Shown piece after piece: positions 17,795-27,679 of a stretch of 64,000 nt of DNA. The DNA lies in assembly GCF_001808955.1 (NCBI RefSeq), contig NZ_KV795257.1, positions 283,127-347,126 on the forward strand. The letters run 5' to 3'. The translations under genes and the position numbers were made by a program. The stretch is from Rothia sp. HMSC078H08. GTDB lineage: Bacteria; Actinomycetota; Actinomycetes; Actinomycetales; Micrococcaceae. The notes below the pieces were generated by a model, which searched no databases, was not told where the DNA came from, and was given only the letters and a program-made list of their open reading frames with translations. Each line of letters starts with the position of its first letter. Within the stretch, counting starts at the first letter, position 1.

Positions 17795-19378
17795 ATGTCC
17801 CACCAAAAACGCGTCCTGCGGCCTATACGTAGCGATGTTGCTCCCCCAGTCACCTCGCCACCGGTTTACCGTGGCGATATTGACACGCGCGGTGCGGCGC
17901 AAGACCTCGTGCCGCGTAGCTTCTGGGTTGATTTCTGGGACACTCTCTTCTTTATCTTCGCCGGCGTCGCCGCCCTCGTGCTGACCTTCATGATTCTGGC
18001 GAATACGGTCGGCCATTCTTTCTGGGGTTTCCCCATCGCCTTCATTTTCTGGGCGGTCACCGCGTACCTGACGCTACCGCGTTTTCACGCGATCATGACC
18101 CGCATCTACGTGCCCGACTACTTTATTGGGCGCACCCGCACCCCGGACGGTCTGCTCGGTGACCCGGTCAATATCGGTCTGATTGGTACCGAGGAGCAGA
18201 TTCACCAGGTCATGCAGGACGCCGGCTGGACCCGCGCTGATGACGTCACCCTCGTCTCTTCCTGGAAGATTATTCTTTCCACCATCACCCGCCGTTCCTA
18301 CGCGGAGGCACCCGTCTCCCCGCTGAAAATTTTTGGTAAGACGCAGGCTTTCGCCTACCAGAAGGAAGTGGACGGCAACCCCGAGAAGCGCCACCACGTG
18401 CGCTTCTGGAAAACCCCGGACGGCTGGCTTCTGCCGGGCGGTCACCAGGTGGATTGGTTGGCGGCGGGCACGTACGACTCTGGTGTGGGTTTCAGTTTCT
18501 TCACTCTGCAGGTCACGCACCGCATTGACGCTGAAACCGACTTTGAACGCGACTACATTGTGGAGTCCATTCAGTACGCTCACCCGGAAACTCACGTTGA
18601 GATTCTGCACGATTTTTCCTCCGGCTACCACGCCCGTAACGGCGGCGGTGACGCGATCCGCACGGACGGCGCGCTCCCGGTCATCGTGCTAAACAATGAG
18701 GGACTGGAGCCGCAGGAGCAGGAAGAAATTCACCTCTCCAGTGCGCACGACCTGGCGTACCGCATGCCGCTGAGCCTGCTGGTTGGTTCGGGTATGCTCA
18801 TCGCTGTGACCCTCGCCGACATTGTCAACAGCGTCATTTTGGCGCTCAGCCGCCCGGCACTTCGCGCCAAGCTGCTGGAGGAAGGCTCCGGCAACGACAT
18901 TGAGCTGCTGGACCTCTTCGATCAGGTGGATAGCAACGTGCTGCTCACCATTACCGGCACCGTGCTGGTGGGTTTTGTAGCAATTTATTCGGCGGTGCAC
19001 CTGTTCCTGCTGTGGAGCACGTTGCGCGGCTCGTCGAAGGCTCGTCGCCTGGCTCTGCTGTTGACTGCGTTGAACTTCGCAGCGATTACCGGCGGTGTGC
19101 TGTGGGGCCACCAGTCCCTGCCGCTGTCCACGATTTTCTTCCAGCTGGGTGTTGCGGTGTTTGCGATGCTGGCGTTCACCTCGGATGCGGCGGTCCAGTA
19201 CACGGCAACCCGCACCTTCCACATGCGCGATACGAAGATCGTGCAGCGCGCAACGCACCCGAAGGTTCTCGAGCACAGGGCACAGCGCAAGGCTCAGAAA
19301 GCCCAGAAAGCGCAGAAGACGCACAATGCGCAGAAGGCACGCAAAGCTACCTCTGCAAGCAACGCTCACCGCGCGTAG
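17795..19378 (+). CDS. LssY C-terminal-domain membrane protein
   Basis: 527 residues; AGAAAGGG site before the ATG. Two transmembrane helices at about 45-90, then a soluble LssY_C-type domain (about 115-300) with its hallmarks: DPVNIGLIGTEEQ, AGWTRADD, SYAEAPVSPL, KRHHVRFW, TYDSGVGFS and QVTHRID. After this come four more hydrophobic segments (about 325-450) and a very basic C-terminal tail of repeated A-Q-K units. LssY_C domains occur in membrane proteins linked to phosphatidic-acid-phosphatase-type enzymes, but the domain's activity is not established. Monocistronic, ending in a strong terminator. Confidence 0.8.
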   Translation: MSHQKRVLRPIRSDVAPPVTSPPVYRGDIDTRGAAQDLVPRSFWVDFWDTLFFIFAGVAALVLTFMILANTVGHSFWGFPIAFIFWAVTAYLTLPRFHAIMTRIYVPDYFIGRTRTPDGLLGDPVNIGLIGTEEQIHQVMQDAGWTRADDVTLVSSWKIILSTITRRSYAEAPVSPLKIFGKTQAFAYQKEVDGNPEKRHHVRFWKTPDGWLLPGGHQVDWLAAGTYDSGVGFSFFTLQVTHRIDAETDFERDYIVESIQYAHPETHVEILHDFSSGYHARNGGGDAIRTDGALPVIVLNNEGLEPQEQEEIHLSSAHDLAYRMPLSLLVGSGMLIAVTLADIVNSVILALSRPALRAKLLEEGSGNDIELLDLFDQVDSNVLLTITGTVLVGFVAIYSAVHLFLLWSTLRGSSKARRLALLLTALNFAAITGGVLWGHQSLPLSTIFFQLGVAVFAMLAFTSDAAVQYTATRTFHMRDTKIVQRATHPKVLEHRAQRKAQKAQKAQKTHNAQKARKATSASNAHRA

Positions 19379-19410
19379 ATTGCACGTTTCAGCGCAACAT
19401 AGTGAATAGA

Positions 19411-19452
19411 AAAGTACCGCCCGGTCAGTACATGATCGGGCGGTACTTTTTT
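19411..19452. terminator. Bidirectional terminator
   Basis: AAAGTACCGCCCG pairs with CGGGCGGTACTTT and is flanked by A-rich and T-rich runs, so it can serve both the plus-strand LssY_C gene and the minus-strand reductase gene that converge here. Confidence 0.9.
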
Positions 19453-19518
19453 GCTCTGCAGCCGCAGACTCTACCGGGCCTGCGCGCATTGCAGGAATCT
19501 CAGCACATTGCAGGCTTC

Positions 19519-20160
19519 TTAGGCTTCACCCTTTTCGCCGTGGAAAATCGGGCCCACGTTACGGGGGCGCTTGAGCTCAAAGAAGCCGGGGTAGGAAGCC
19601 AGCGCCAGGGCGCCGTCGAAGAGCTTACCTGCCTCTTCACCGGCGGGGCTCGGGGAGATGACCGGGCCGAAGAAAGCGGTGCCGTTAATGGAAATCAGCG
19701 GAACACCCACATCGGTGCCGCCCACGGTCTCCAGTGCGAGGTCCAGGGAGGCGCGCATCTGCTCATCGTACTGATCGGTGAAGGCTACGTCCGCCAGCTC
19801 TGCGGGCAGATTGACCTCCTCCAGCGCCTTGACGATTGCATCGCGGTAGGAATCGGCCTTGTTGCTGTTGTGGTGAATCTGCTCGCCCAGAGCGTCGTAG
19901 AGGGGCTTAATAACCTCGTTACCGTGCAGCTCGCGCACAGCGGTGATGAGGCGGGTCGGCGCCCAGGACTGGTCCATCATTGCCTGGTAGTCGGCGGGCA
20001 GGTCGCGGCCCTGGTTGTGCATGGACAGCGAGAAGGGGCGCCAGGTCACCTCAACGTTGCGGACCTTCTGCACCTCGCCAATCCAGCGGGAGGTAATCCA
20101 GCACCAGGGGCAGATCGGGTCGAACCAGAAATCAATCTGTGCGGGTGCGTTCTCAGCCAT
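19519..20160 (-). CDS. Mycothiol-dependent DsbA-fold reductase, Rv2466c-like
   Basis: 213 residues; GAGGAA site before the ATG. Thioredoxin/DsbA-fold with the CPWC active site at 17-20 inside a FWFDPICPWCW context. The later segments PLISINGTAFFGPV and GEEAGKLFDGA, and the C-terminal SYPGFFELKR, are close to M. tuberculosis Rv2466c, a mycothiol-dependent nitroreductase/oxidoreductase that activates nitro-prodrugs and responds to oxidative stress. The same gene lies next to the clp-rpiB-pepN block in mycobacteria, supporting orthology. Cytoplasmic; no signal peptide. It is separated from clpX by a hairpin, so probably its own transcript. Confidence 0.9.
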   Translation of the reverse strand: MAENAPAQIDFWFDPICPWCWITSRWIGEVQKVRNVEVTWRPFSLSMHNQGRDLPADYQAMMDQSWAPTRLITAVRELHGNEVIKPLYDALGEQIHHNSNKADSYRDAIVKALEEVNLPAELADVAFTDQYDEQMRASLDLALETVGGTDVGVPLISINGTAFFGPVISPSPAGEEAGKLFDGALALASYPGFFELKRPRNVGPIFHGEKGEA

Positions 20161-20267
20161 GAGTGTTCCTCTCTCATACGGTTGTGCCAGCCGCTTCTAT
20201 GAGCCGGCGCTTATTCTTCGGTACACACTCATCAGGACACGCCAGCGAGAGCAGTACCTGCTAGTGA

Positions 20268-20297
20268 GCCGTCACCCCGTATAACCGGGGCGACGGC
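20268..20297. terminator. Hairpin between clpX and the reductase gene
   Basis: GCCGTC-A-CCCCG pairs with CGGGG-CGACGGC, followed on the plus strand by TTCTTTATT. It lies just past the clpX stop, and probably ends clpX transcription although its U-run faces the other strand. Confidence 0.6.
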
Positions 20298-20334
20298 TTC
20301 TTTATTCCCTAGCCTATCGGCTGGAAGTATTCGG

Positions 20335-21702
20335 TTATGCCGCCTGACGGTCCGCTTCCTTCAGGGAGGCAGCCTTCGCCTCCCCCTTCACGGTGCGGGT
20401 GGTCTCGGTTTCGGGGTCGGGTGCCTGCAGCACGTAGCGGGGTTCCGTGCCGTTGAGCACGGTGTCCTCACCGATGACGATGGACACCACATCGGTGCGG
20501 TCCGGGATGTCGAACATAATCGGCTGCAGAATCTGCTCCATCATGGCGCGCAGGCCGCGGGCACCGGTGCCGCGTTCGGCGGCGAGACGGGCAATAGCCG
20601 CAATCGCTGCGTCGTCGATGACCAGGTCCACGCCATCCAGGGCGAAGAGGTGACGGTACTGTTTGAGCAGTGCGTTCTTCGGTTCCGTCAGCACGCGAGC
20701 CAGCTCTTCCTCGTTGAGCTCACTCAGGGTCGAGATGACCGGCAGGCGGCCAATCAGCTCGGGGATAATGCCGTAGTGCGCCAGGTCCTCGGGCATGATC
20801 TGGTCCAGCGGGTTCTTCACGGAGCCACCCAGTTCAGCACCGAAACCGATGCCGCCGGCGCCCACTCGGGCTGCGATGCGGTCGTCAATATTGTCGAAGG
20901 CTCCAGCCACGATGAAGAGAATGTTCGAGGTATCAATCTCAATGTTCGCGTGCGCCGGGTGCTTGCGGCCGCCCTCCGGGGGTACGGTCGCCACGGTACC
21001 CTCAATAATCTTCAGCAGCGCCTGCTGCACGCCCTCACCGGACACGTCACGGGTGATGGAGAGGTTCTCGCCACCCTTACGGGCAATCTTGTCGATCTCG
21101 TCAATGTAGATGATGCCGCGCTGAGCCTTGGCAATATCGCCGTCAGCGGCGTTGATGAGGCGCAGCAGAATGTTCTCCACGTCGTCACCCACGTAGCCCG
21201 CCTCGGTGAGGGTGGTTGCGTCGACCAGGGCGAAGGGCACATCCAGCTTCTTCGCCAGGGTTGCCGCCAGGTAGGTTTTACCGCAACCGGTCGGTCCGAG
21301 CATCAGAATATTTGACTTGCCCAGCTCCACCTGCTCCCCCGCGGTCGCCGAAAGAATGCGGGAGGTCAACACCGGGTTATCAATATCGTGGATGCGCTTG
21401 TAGTGGTTGTACACCGCCACCGCCAGGGTGCGCTTCGCCGCGTCCTGACCGATGACGTAGTCGTTGAGGTAGCTGTAAATTTCGCGCGGAGTAGCCAGCT
21501 GAGGCGCGGGCGCAGCGGCGGGGGCCTTCACCTTCAGACGCTCTTCAGCGAGGATCTCTTCGCACAGCTCCACGCATTCGTCGCAGATAGAAACATTCGG
21601 GCCGAGCACAATCTTAAAAACCTGCGCGCGAGTCTTCTTGCAGAAGGAGCATCGCATGCTGGCGTTGGGCTGTTCGGGAGGCACAATGACGTCTGTGGCC
21701 AC
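20335..21702 (-). CDS. clpX: ATP-dependent Clp protease ATP-binding subunit ClpX
   Basis: 455 residues from a GTG with an AAGGGA site. The N-terminal zinc-binding domain has C18, C21, C40 and C43. The AAA+ module has Walker A GPTGCGKT (136-143), Walker [10 protein letters not shown], the pore loop GYVG, the RKH loop (GGRKHP) and sensor-2 GAR. The IGF tripeptide, which docks in ClpP pockets, is present in the GIGFGAEL stretch. It unfolds tagged substrates and feeds them to ClpP1P2. A short insertion before Walker A (around [13 protein letters not shown]) is longer than in E. coli. It is transcribed apart from clpP2 across a 460-base gap. Confidence 0.97.
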   Translation of the reverse strand: MATDVIVPPEQPNASMRCSFCKKTRAQVFKIVLGPNVSICDECVELCEEILAEERLKVKAPAAAPAPQLATPREIYSYLNDYVIGQDAAKRTLAVAVYNHYKRIHDIDNPVLTSRILSATAGEQVELGKSNILMLGPTGCGKTYLAATLAKKLDVPFALVDATTLTEAGYVGDDVENILLRLINAADGDIAKAQRGIIYIDEIDKIARKGGENLSITRDVSGEGVQQALLKIIEGTVATVPPEGGRKHPAHANIEIDTSNILFIVAGAFDNIDDRIAARVGAGGIGFGAELGGSVKNPLDQIMPEDLAHYGIIPELIGRLPVISTLSELNEEELARVLTEPKNALLKQYRHLFALDGVDLVIDDAAIAAIARLAAERGTGARGLRAMMEQILQPIMFDIPDRTDVVSIVIGEDTVLNGTEPRYVLQAPDPETETTRTVKGEAKAASLKEADRQAA

Positions 21703-22163
21703 GAAAATTCCCTTTCGATCGGCGTGGTGAAATCGGCGCAGAAGGGTCAGTGACCTGATGTCTGCGGTGATTTCTCAGGAGGAGCACCGGCGGGTGGTGG
21801 GCGCCCTAGTTTGAGTGAGAAAACGGTATGAAATACTCGAATTTTCTCCTTTTCTAAGGCTACCGGAGTTCACCCCGGAACCAAGAATTACGCACCGCAA
21901 ATGAACGGACTTACCGGGCATATGACAAAGCGCGTCTTTTATGACGGCGGCAGGAACTTCCACACCCCGATATGACGGTGATTCACAAGGGTAAAGTGCA
22001 GGTCAGAGTCACCTACTGAAGCACCACACGGAGACCCACCAAATACACCCACGGTGCACAAAAAGAAGCGGCACCGCACCGCGCACCAGCCCGAAGGCTC
22101 GCACACGGGGCAATGCCGCCCCTCCCCCGAAAAATACTCGGGGATATTCCTCAAAACTAAAGT
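21703..22163. other. Spacer between clpP2 and clpX
   Basis: About 460 bases. It should hold the clpX promoter and the 3' end of the clpP1P2 transcript. Only short unsupported open frames are present. I found no CIRCE element and no convincing ClgR-type operator by eye. Confidence 0.5.
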
Positions 22164-22847
22164 TTAGGTGTGGGAAATAGCGGTGTTGGTCGCAGGCTTA
22201 CGCAACTTACGAGACTCCAGCACCTTATCGACCAGGCCGTACTCCAGAGCAGCAGCCGCAGTCAGAATGTTGTCACGCTCAATGGAGCGGTCAACTTCCT
22301 CGTAGGTCTTGCCCGAGTGCAGCGCCAGGGTCTGTGCAGTCCACTCACGCATACGCATAACCTCGTTCGCGTGAATCTCAATGTCAGATGCCTGACCGCC
22401 CTGCTGGCCGCTCAGAGCGGGCTGGTGAATCAGCACGCGAGCGTTCGGCAGTGCCAGACGCTTGCCGGGGGTACCGGCAGCCAGCAGAACCGCCGCAGCG
22501 GATGCCGCCTGACCCAGGCACACGGTCTGGATCTCGGGGCGGATGAACTGCATGGTGTCGTAGATAGCGGTCATTGCGGTGAAGGAGCCGCCGGGCGAGT
22601 TGATGTACAGGGTGATGTCACGCTCGGGGTCCTGTGCCTCCAGCACCAGCAGCTGAGCCATGATGTCGTCAGCGGATGCGTCGTCCACCTGGGTGCCCAG
22701 GAAGATGATGCGGTCCTCGAACAGCTTTGCGTACGGGTCCTGACGCTTGTAACCGTAGGGGGTGCGCTCCTCGAAGCTGGGGAGCACGTAGCGGTTGCTC
22801 GGCATAGCCGGCGCCGAGGTGGTGATATCGTTCGGCAGGTAGTTCAT
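22164..22847 (-). CDS. clpP2: ATP-dependent Clp protease proteolytic subunit ClpP2
   Basis: 227 residues from the ATG at 22847, which has GGGAG six bases upstream; an ATG two codons earlier abuts that site. Serine protease triad: S116 in GQAASAA, H141 in VLIHQP and D192 in ERDN. GQAASAA is the form seen in mycobacterial ClpP2, whereas ClpP1 has GMAASMG. The two subunits form a mixed tetradecamer that works with ClpX or ClpC. The gene begins 11 bases after clpP1, a translationally close pair. Confidence 0.97.
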   Translation of the reverse strand: MNYLPNDITTSAPAMPSNRYVLPSFEERTPYGYKRQDPYAKLFEDRIIFLGTQVDDASADDIMAQLLVLEAQDPERDITLYINSPGGSFTAMTAIYDTMQFIRPEIQTVCLGQAASAAAVLLAAGTPGKRLALPNARVLIHQPALSGQQGGQASDIEIHANEVMRMREWTAQTLALHSGKTYEEVDRSIERDNILTAAAALEYGLVDKVLESRKLRKPATNTAISHT

Positions 22848-22858
22848 GTGCATCTCCC

Positions 22859-23512
22859 TTATGCGTTCTTCGATTCGGGCAGCTTACCGGCGGTGGTCGC
22901 AATGTGGTCGAAGAAGCCGTACTCCAGGCCCTCTTCCGCGTTGAACCAGTTGTCGCGGTCGTTATCCTTCAGGATGGTTTCCAGGCTCTTGCCGGTGCGC
23001 TCAGCGGTAATCTCTGCCAGGCGCTTCTTCATGTCCAGAATCAGCTCAGCCTGGGTGCGGATATCCGATGCGGTACCGCCAATACCACCGAGGGGCTGGT
23101 GCATGAGGATGCGGGCGTTCGGGGTTGCGTAGCGCTTGCCGATGGTGCCTGCGGTGAGCAGGAACTGACCCATGGATGCTGCCATACCGGTCACCACGGT
23201 CACCACGTCGTTCGGGATGAGCTGCATGGTGTCGTAGATTGCCATACCAGCGGTCACGGAGCCGCCGGGCGAGTTGATGTACAGGTAGATGTCTGCCTCG
23301 GGGTCTTCAGCCGAGAGCAACAGCATCTGGGAGCAGATGAGGTTAGCGTTGGAGTCGCGCACCTCGGAGCCGAGCCAGATAATGCGCTCCTTCAGGAGGC
23401 TGTTGTAGACGTAATCTTCCTGGGCACCAACGATGGGGGTTGCCATAGACGGCGCGGGCGCCACGCCGGCTGCCTGGGAGGCGCCGATGGGCAGAGGCAT
23501 GTAGCTGGACAT
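22859..23512 (-). CDS. clpP1: ATP-dependent Clp protease proteolytic subunit ClpP1
   Basis: 217 residues; GAGGAA site before the ATG. Triad residues S113 (GMAASMG), H138 (ILMHQP) and D186 (DRDNW), with the conserved [15 protein letters not shown] strand. A flexible N-terminal 30 residues is likely removed by autoprocessing, as known for actinobacterial ClpP1. First gene of the clpP1-clpP2 operon; trigger factor lies upstream in the same orientation behind its own terminator. Confidence 0.97.
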   Translation of the reverse strand: MSSYMPLPIGASQAAGVAPAPSMATPIVGAQEDYVYNSLLKERIIWLGSEVRDSNANLICSQMLLLSAEDPEADIYLYINSPGGSVTAGMAIYDTMQLIPNDVVTVVTGMAASMGQFLLTAGTIGKRYATPNARILMHQPLGGIGGTASDIRTQAELILDMKKRLAEITAERTGKSLETILKDNDRDNWFNAEEGLEYGFFDHIATTAGKLPESKNA

Positions 23513-23760
23513 TCTTCCTCTTCTTCTCTAATGGGTCTTCGCTGCATCTTTGCGCGATTTACGCGCCGGAGCGCACGCGAAAAGTTTCGTTGCTACTACC
23601 TTACCGATAGTTGCTCTCCCCCGCTTCCCTTCGGGTTGTTCGTTCGCCAGGGGGTGAAGCACAGCGTGAAGCACAGCGCCCAGCATATGCGGTACTGACG
23701 AGCCTGCATGCGCATTCGGGGTGTTGCGGGGAGGAATTGCGGGCGAAGTAACTTGGGGTG

Positions 23761-23815
23761 AAAAAGAGCCTCAGCGGGCACCCAACCGGTAATTCGGTGG
23801 ATGCCCGCTGAGGCT
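23761..23815 (-). terminator. Terminator of tig
   Basis: AGCCTCAGCGGGCA (23767-23780) pairs with TGCCCGCTGAGGCT (23802-23815). On the minus strand five U follow. It insulates clpP1P2 from tig. Confidence 0.88.
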
Positions 23816-23879
23816 ACACGTTTCAAGCAATCAGCGCACGCCCTCTAGCGGGGTGGCTTTTTGCAGACCGTGGCGGGAT

Positions 23880-25181
23880 TTAGGCAGCTGCCTCTTCGCC
23901 CTCGCCCAGGTACTTGGACAGGTCAACAACGTTGCCCTTGGTGTCCTTGACCACTGCGGTCTTCAGCACTGCTGCCAGAGCCTTGGAGCGGCGAACCTCG
24001 CCGACCAGTGCGCCTGCCTGGCCGGAGCCGTCCAGCATCTGTGCGAACTGGTTGGGGTCCATGCCGTACTGGGAGCTCATGGTGATGATGTAGTTGATCA
24101 TCTCAGCCTGGTCAACGGTCACTTCTTCCTTGTCCGCAACAGCGTCGAGAACCATCTCGTTCTTGAATGCGGTCTCGGTGTTCTCGCGAACCTCGGCGCG
24201 GTGCTCCTCGGTGTCGTGGCCTGCTTCAGCGTTGGGGTTGTTGAAGTGCTGCTCGAGCTGGTCCTCGATAACCTTCTCGGGGACGGGGATCTCAACGAGC
24301 TCAACGAGCTTTGCGAGGACCTTGTCGCGTGCCTGGGTGCCCTGCTCGGCAACCTTAGCTTCTGCAACCTGCTTCTTGATGTCTTCCTTCAGCTCGTCGA
24401 TGGTGTCGAACTCGGAAGCCAGCTGTGCGAACTCGTCGTCAGCTGCGGGCAGCTCGCGCTCCTTGACTGCGGAGAGCTTGACCTTGATGACAGCCTGCTC
24501 GCCTGCGTGCTCGCCGCCGGAGAGCTTGGTCTCGAAGGTTGCGTCCTCGCCAGCGGACAGGCCGGTCAGAGCCTCGTCGATGCCGTCGAGCATGGTGCCG
24601 GAACCAATCTGGTAGGACAGGTCGTTTGCTGCGTCTACCTGCTCGCCGTCGATTTCTGCGGCGATGTCGATGGTCACGAAGTCCTTGTCAGCTGCGGGGC
24701 GCTCAACGGTCTTCAGGGTGCCGAAGCGCTCACGCAGAGCGTCCAGTGCCTGAACCTCGTCCTCAGCGGTGACCTCTACCTCGTCAACCTCAACCTCGAG
24801 GCCCTCGTAGTTGGGCAGCTCGATTTCGGGGCGGACGGTGACGGTGATGGTCAGCTTGAGGTCTGCCTCACGGTTCTCAGTGGAGGGCTGGGACTGAACG
24901 TCCAGCTCGGGCTGTGCCAGGGGGGAGAGTTCGTTCTCGCCCAGTGCCTGTGCGTAGTAGTCGTTCAGAGCGTCGTTCAGGGATGCCTCGACGATGTAGT
25001 CGAAGCCCGCACGCTGCTCGATGAGCTGCTTGGGCAGCTTACCCTTGCGGAAGCCGGGAACGCTGATCTGACCCGAGAGGTTCTTGTAGGTGCGGTCCAG
25101 GTAGGGCTTGAATTCTGCGAAGGGAACCTCGACCTCAATCTTTGCGAGGGTCGGGTTGAGCTTCTCGACGGCGGTCTTCAC
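23880..25181 (-). CDS. tig: Trigger factor (ribosome-associated chaperone, PPIase)
   Basis: 433 residues from a GTG with a GAGGAG site. The ribosome-binding domain contains the signature [13 protein letters not shown] (residues about 42-54, the GFRxGxxP motif), followed by the FKBP-type PPIase domain (about 160-245) and the helical C-terminal chaperone domain. It binds nascent chains at the ribosome exit tunnel. In mycobacteria it is also next to clpP1P2. Typical length for the family; C-terminus acidic. Confidence 0.97.
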   Translation of the reverse strand: MKTAVEKLNPTLAKIEVEVPFAEFKPYLDRTYKNLSGQISVPGFRKGKLPKQLIEQRAGFDYIVEASLNDALNDYYAQALGENELSPLAQPELDVQSQPSTENREADLKLTITVTVRPEIELPNYEGLEVEVDEVEVTAEDEVQALDALRERFGTLKTVERPAADKDFVTIDIAAEIDGEQVDAANDLSYQIGSGTMLDGIDEALTGLSAGEDATFETKLSGGEHAGEQAVIKVKLSAVKERELPAADDEFAQLASEFDTIDELKEDIKKQVAEAKVAEQGTQARDKVLAKLVELVEIPVPEKVIEDQLEQHFNNPNAEAGHDTEEHRAEVRENTETAFKNEMVLDAVADKEEVTVDQAEMINYIITMSSQYGMDPNQFAQMLDGSGQAGALVGEVRRSKALAAVLKTAVVKDTKGNVVDLSKYLGEGEEAAA

Positions 25182-25288
25182 GTCCGTGATCTCCTCATAT
25201 AGTTTCGGTGCGGCACGAATCGTGTGTGCCGCGGTTGCTTAGTGGAAAGAGCGCCACGACCCTGTAGCGTCGCGGCAACCGTTTCACG

Positions 25289-25363
25289 TCGGGGCGACAG
25301 GATTCGAACCTGCGATCTCCTGCTCCCAAAGCAGGCGCGTTAGCCAAGCTACGCCACGCCCCG
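25289..25363 (-). tRNA. tRNA-Pro (UGG)
   Basis: Acceptor arms CGGGGCG/CGCCCCG, a T loop TTCGAAT, and anticodon stem CCTGC/GCAGG with loop TTTGGGA, giving anticodon TGG. CCA is not encoded. 75 nt with discriminator A. Confidence 0.95.
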
Positions 25364-25598
25364 TGAAACCGACCGTGTTGCGCACTTGCGTGTTTAACAC
25401 AGTCAGTGCCCTAGTTTACCTGTTTTCCCGCTAAATGCCCAACACAGCGGCTCGTGCGCGGTTTATTTCCACTGAGCGCGTACTCCCCTATCTCCCTTGG
25501 TTTTGTAGGGTGTTTTGTGTGGATGCGAGGTGGAGGGGATGACGAGCTGGAGCGTGCGGATTCCGAGCGCGCGAGGAAATAAATCCGCATGCGGAAGG

Positions 25599-25684
25599 GA
25601 TTCCCGTCATCCCCTCGAGGGAAAAAGAAAGGGCCTCGACGCGAAAGCGTCGAGACCCTAAATCTCGAGGGGATGACGGGAATC
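25599..25684. repeat. 21-bp perfect inverted repeat that includes the 3' end of tRNA-Gly
   Basis: Arms 25599-25619 and 25664-25684 are exact reverse complements. The right arm is the T-arm/acceptor end of the tRNA-Gly gene plus five bases. Between them sits the hairpin at 25629-25658. A further partial copy (GAGGGGATGACGAG) lies near 25534-25547. Confidence 0.85.
25629..25658 (-). terminator. Terminator downstream of tRNA-Gly
   Basis: AGGGCCTCGACGC pairs with GCGTCGAGACCCT around a GAAA tetraloop, with A-rich sequence (AAAAAGAAA, giving U-rich RNA) on the proper side for minus-strand transcription. Confidence 0.85.
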
Positions 25685-25738
25685 GAACCCGCGTAATCAG
25701 TTTGGAAGACTGAGGCTTTACCATTAAGCTACATCCCC
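25668..25738 (-). tRNA. tRNA-Gly (UCC)
   Basis: Acceptor arms GGGGATG/CATCCCC, T loop TTCGATT, anticodon stem TCAGT/ACTGA with loop CTTCCAA, giving anticodon TCC. CCA is not encoded. 71 nt with discriminator U. Confidence 0.95.
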
Positions 25739-25811
25739 GGAATGGAACTTGACTATAGTAGCGAGGTTCCATCTGGGCTGTCAAATATTTGAGTAGTTTT
25801 TAGACCTGTTT

Positions 25812-26696
25812 TCAGACCTGGCAGCCGGGGCACCAGTAGAGTTTACGGCCGGCAATTTCTTCCATGCGGATGGTGGTTCCGCAGCGGCGGCAGGGCTCGC
25901 CGTGGTGCATGTACACGTAGTTGGCGTGGTCGGGCCACGCTTCGGTTTCGGGTATGCCGGGGCGGTCTTCGGGTTCGGTGGTGATGATGCGCCCCACGCG
26001 CACGCCGATGACCAGCAGGTGCTTATTGTCTTCCCAGAGTCGCTCCAGTTCCTCGTCACTGAGGCTCTTGCCGGGGCGTAGCGGATCAATTTCCTGGCGG
26101 TACAGCGACTCGGCGCGGAAGATATTGCCCACGCCGGAGATTGCCGCCTGGCCCATCAAAATCACACCAATCGGGCGGGAGCTCTTGCGTGCCGCGCGGT
26201 AGAACTGTTCGGGGTCGGCGTCCGGGTTGAGCGGGTCGGGGCCGAGCTTGGAGCGGACGGTGCGCACCTCCTCCGGGGTGAGGGTGCGGCAGATAGTCGG
26301 GCCCACCAGATCCGCCCAGCCGTGCTCCGAAACAATACGGCAACGCACCGTACTCTTCGGTTCGGGAGGACCGGCGTAGGGCTGCTCCTCCCCCGCCGCA
26401 TATTCCTTCTCACCAATCTTGCGGGGCGCGCCAATGCTCGAAGCACCCGTGAACGTCTCGTCCCCGCCGAAGCTCCAGTTACCGTAAATACCCAGGTGCA
26501 CGTTCAGGGTCAGGTCGTTTTCGAAGGTCACGAACAGGTGCTTACCGTGCGCGTATGCCCCGGTGATGGTGTGACCGTCCAGCAGGGCGGCACCCTCAGT
26601 GTAGCGGCCCTGCGGGGAGGAAACCTGCACGCGCTCGCCGGTGAAGACGTCGCTGATTTGGCGGGCGATACGGTGGATGGAGTGGCCTTCGGGCAC
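25812..26696 (-). CDS. nei: Fpg/Nei-family DNA glycosylase (endonuclease VIII-like)
   Basis: 294 residues from a GTG with GAGGAG upstream. It starts MPEGHS: after Met removal the N-terminal Pro is the catalytic nucleophile and the adjacent Glu the acid. The helix-two-turn-helix region contains the AISGVGNIFRAE motif. A C-terminal zinc finger has two CXXC pairs (CRRC and CPGC). It excises oxidised pyrimidines and cleaves the abasic site. MPEGH(S/T) with the SSPQGR stretch matches M. tuberculosis Rv2464c (Nei family) better than MutM/Fpg. It sits next to rpiB as in mycobacteria. Confidence 0.92.
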   Translation of the reverse strand: MPEGHSIHRIARQISDVFTGERVQVSSPQGRYTEGAALLDGHTITGAYAHGKHLFVTFENDLTLNVHLGIYGNWSFGGDETFTGASSIGAPRKIGEKEYAAGEEQPYAGPPEPKSTVRCRIVSEHGWADLVGPTICRTLTPEEVRTVRSKLGPDPLNPDADPEQFYRAARKSSRPIGVILMGQAAISGVGNIFRAESLYRQEIDPLRPGKSLSDEELERLWEDNKHLLVIGVRVGRIITTEPEDRPGIPETEAWPDHANYVYMHHGEPCRRCGTTIRMEEIAGRKLYWCPGCQV

Positions 26697-26814
26697 GGGT
26701 TCTCCTCGAAAACTTGTGGGCTGGAAATAGCGCGGCTAGAAATAGTGCGGATTATATGGGGCGCAGAGACGACTGAGGCGCATAGCCTGCACTATGCGCC
26801 TCAGATTTTAGAGC

Positions 26815-27306
26815 TTAGGCAGCGTCAATCTGCTTGCCGGCAATGTCGCCGGTCTGCTCGTACTCAGCCAGCTGGCCGATACGGCGTGCGTGACGCTCCT
26901 CGTTGGTCCAGGGGGTAGCCAGGAAGATCTTAATGATTTCCAGTGCTTCTTCCTTGCTGTGCTGGCGGCCACCCACAGCAACGACCTGTGCGTTGTTGTG
27001 CTCGCGAGCCAGTGCCGCGGTGTCGTGGTTCCACGCCAGAGCCGCGCGGATACCCTCAACCTTGTTCGCAGCCATCTGTTCGCCGTTGCCGCTACCGCCC
27101 AGCACGATGCCGAGGGAGTCCAGGCCGGCCTCGCGGTCACGCTTCACACCAAGGGCTGCGTTAATGCAGAACGAGGGGTAGTCATCCAGCGGGTCGTAGT
27201 CGGCGGGGCCGTGGTCAATCATCTCGTAGCCCTCGGCGGTGAGGGATTCGATCAGGTAGTGGCTCAGTTCGAGGCCTGCGTGGTCGGTTGCGATGTGTAC
27301 GCGCAT
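26815..27306 (-). CDS. rpiB: Ribose-5-phosphate isomerase B
   Basis: 163 residues; AGGAGA before the ATG. RpiB/LacAB fold with the phosphate-binding TDHAG near the N-terminus. The catalytic loop reads GSGNGEQ with Glu at 76, the Glu-dependent form known from M. tuberculosis RpiB, rather than the Cys-dependent E. coli type. It interconverts ribose-5-phosphate and ribulose-5-phosphate in the pentose phosphate pathway. Divergent from pepN. Confidence 0.96.
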   Translation of the reverse strand: MRVHIATDHAGLELSHYLIESLTAEGYEMIDHGPADYDPLDDYPSFCINAALGVKRDREAGLDSLGIVLGGSGNGEQMAANKVEGIRAALAWNHDTAALAREHNNAQVVAVGGRQHSKEEALEIIKIFLATPWTNEERHARRIGQLAEYEQTGDIAGKQIDAA

Positions 27307-27679
27307 GGTACTCTCCTGGTGATTTGGTGTGACGTGCGTTTGTGCGTTCGTGGGAGGCGCCGGGTCTCAGTTCTGAGCGCCGTTGCTAGAGTGCGCCGCG
27401 CATCCATCAGGTGGGATACGCTCCCCCGCTTGGGTTTTTTCTATCTTAACTGTATCGAATTCGCGCGGGTTCGGGTAATGCGAAGCCTTCTAAACCCCCA
27501 CCTATACGGTAGACTGTGGGATATGGCACTTTTTGGTGTCCCGATTCGCCGCGCCCAAACTTGAACGCCTCCAGCGCTACGTATGCAGCGTCGCAGGAGC
27601 CGCGCACCTCGGGAACCAGCGCACCATGACAGGGCGTGTCAACACGGCACGCTATTCACATCTAAGGAGAGGGAGCTGT
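27307..27679. other. Divergent promoter region of rpiB and pepN
   Basis: 370 bases between divergent starts. A possible -10 element (TAGACT, 27510-27515) faces pepN. The long open frame reading into pepN from 27533 has no ribosome binding site, so I treat it as leader. Confidence 0.4.

Noticed and set aside
21703..22163. Possible CIRCE or ClgR operator upstream of clpX, and the clpP1 upstream region
   Set aside because: CGC...GCG-like half-sites are present near 23560 but spacing does not match the pattern I know.
25488..25784. Minus-strand frame over the tRNA-Gly region
   Set aside because: Its conserved-looking core is simply the tRNA gene translated.
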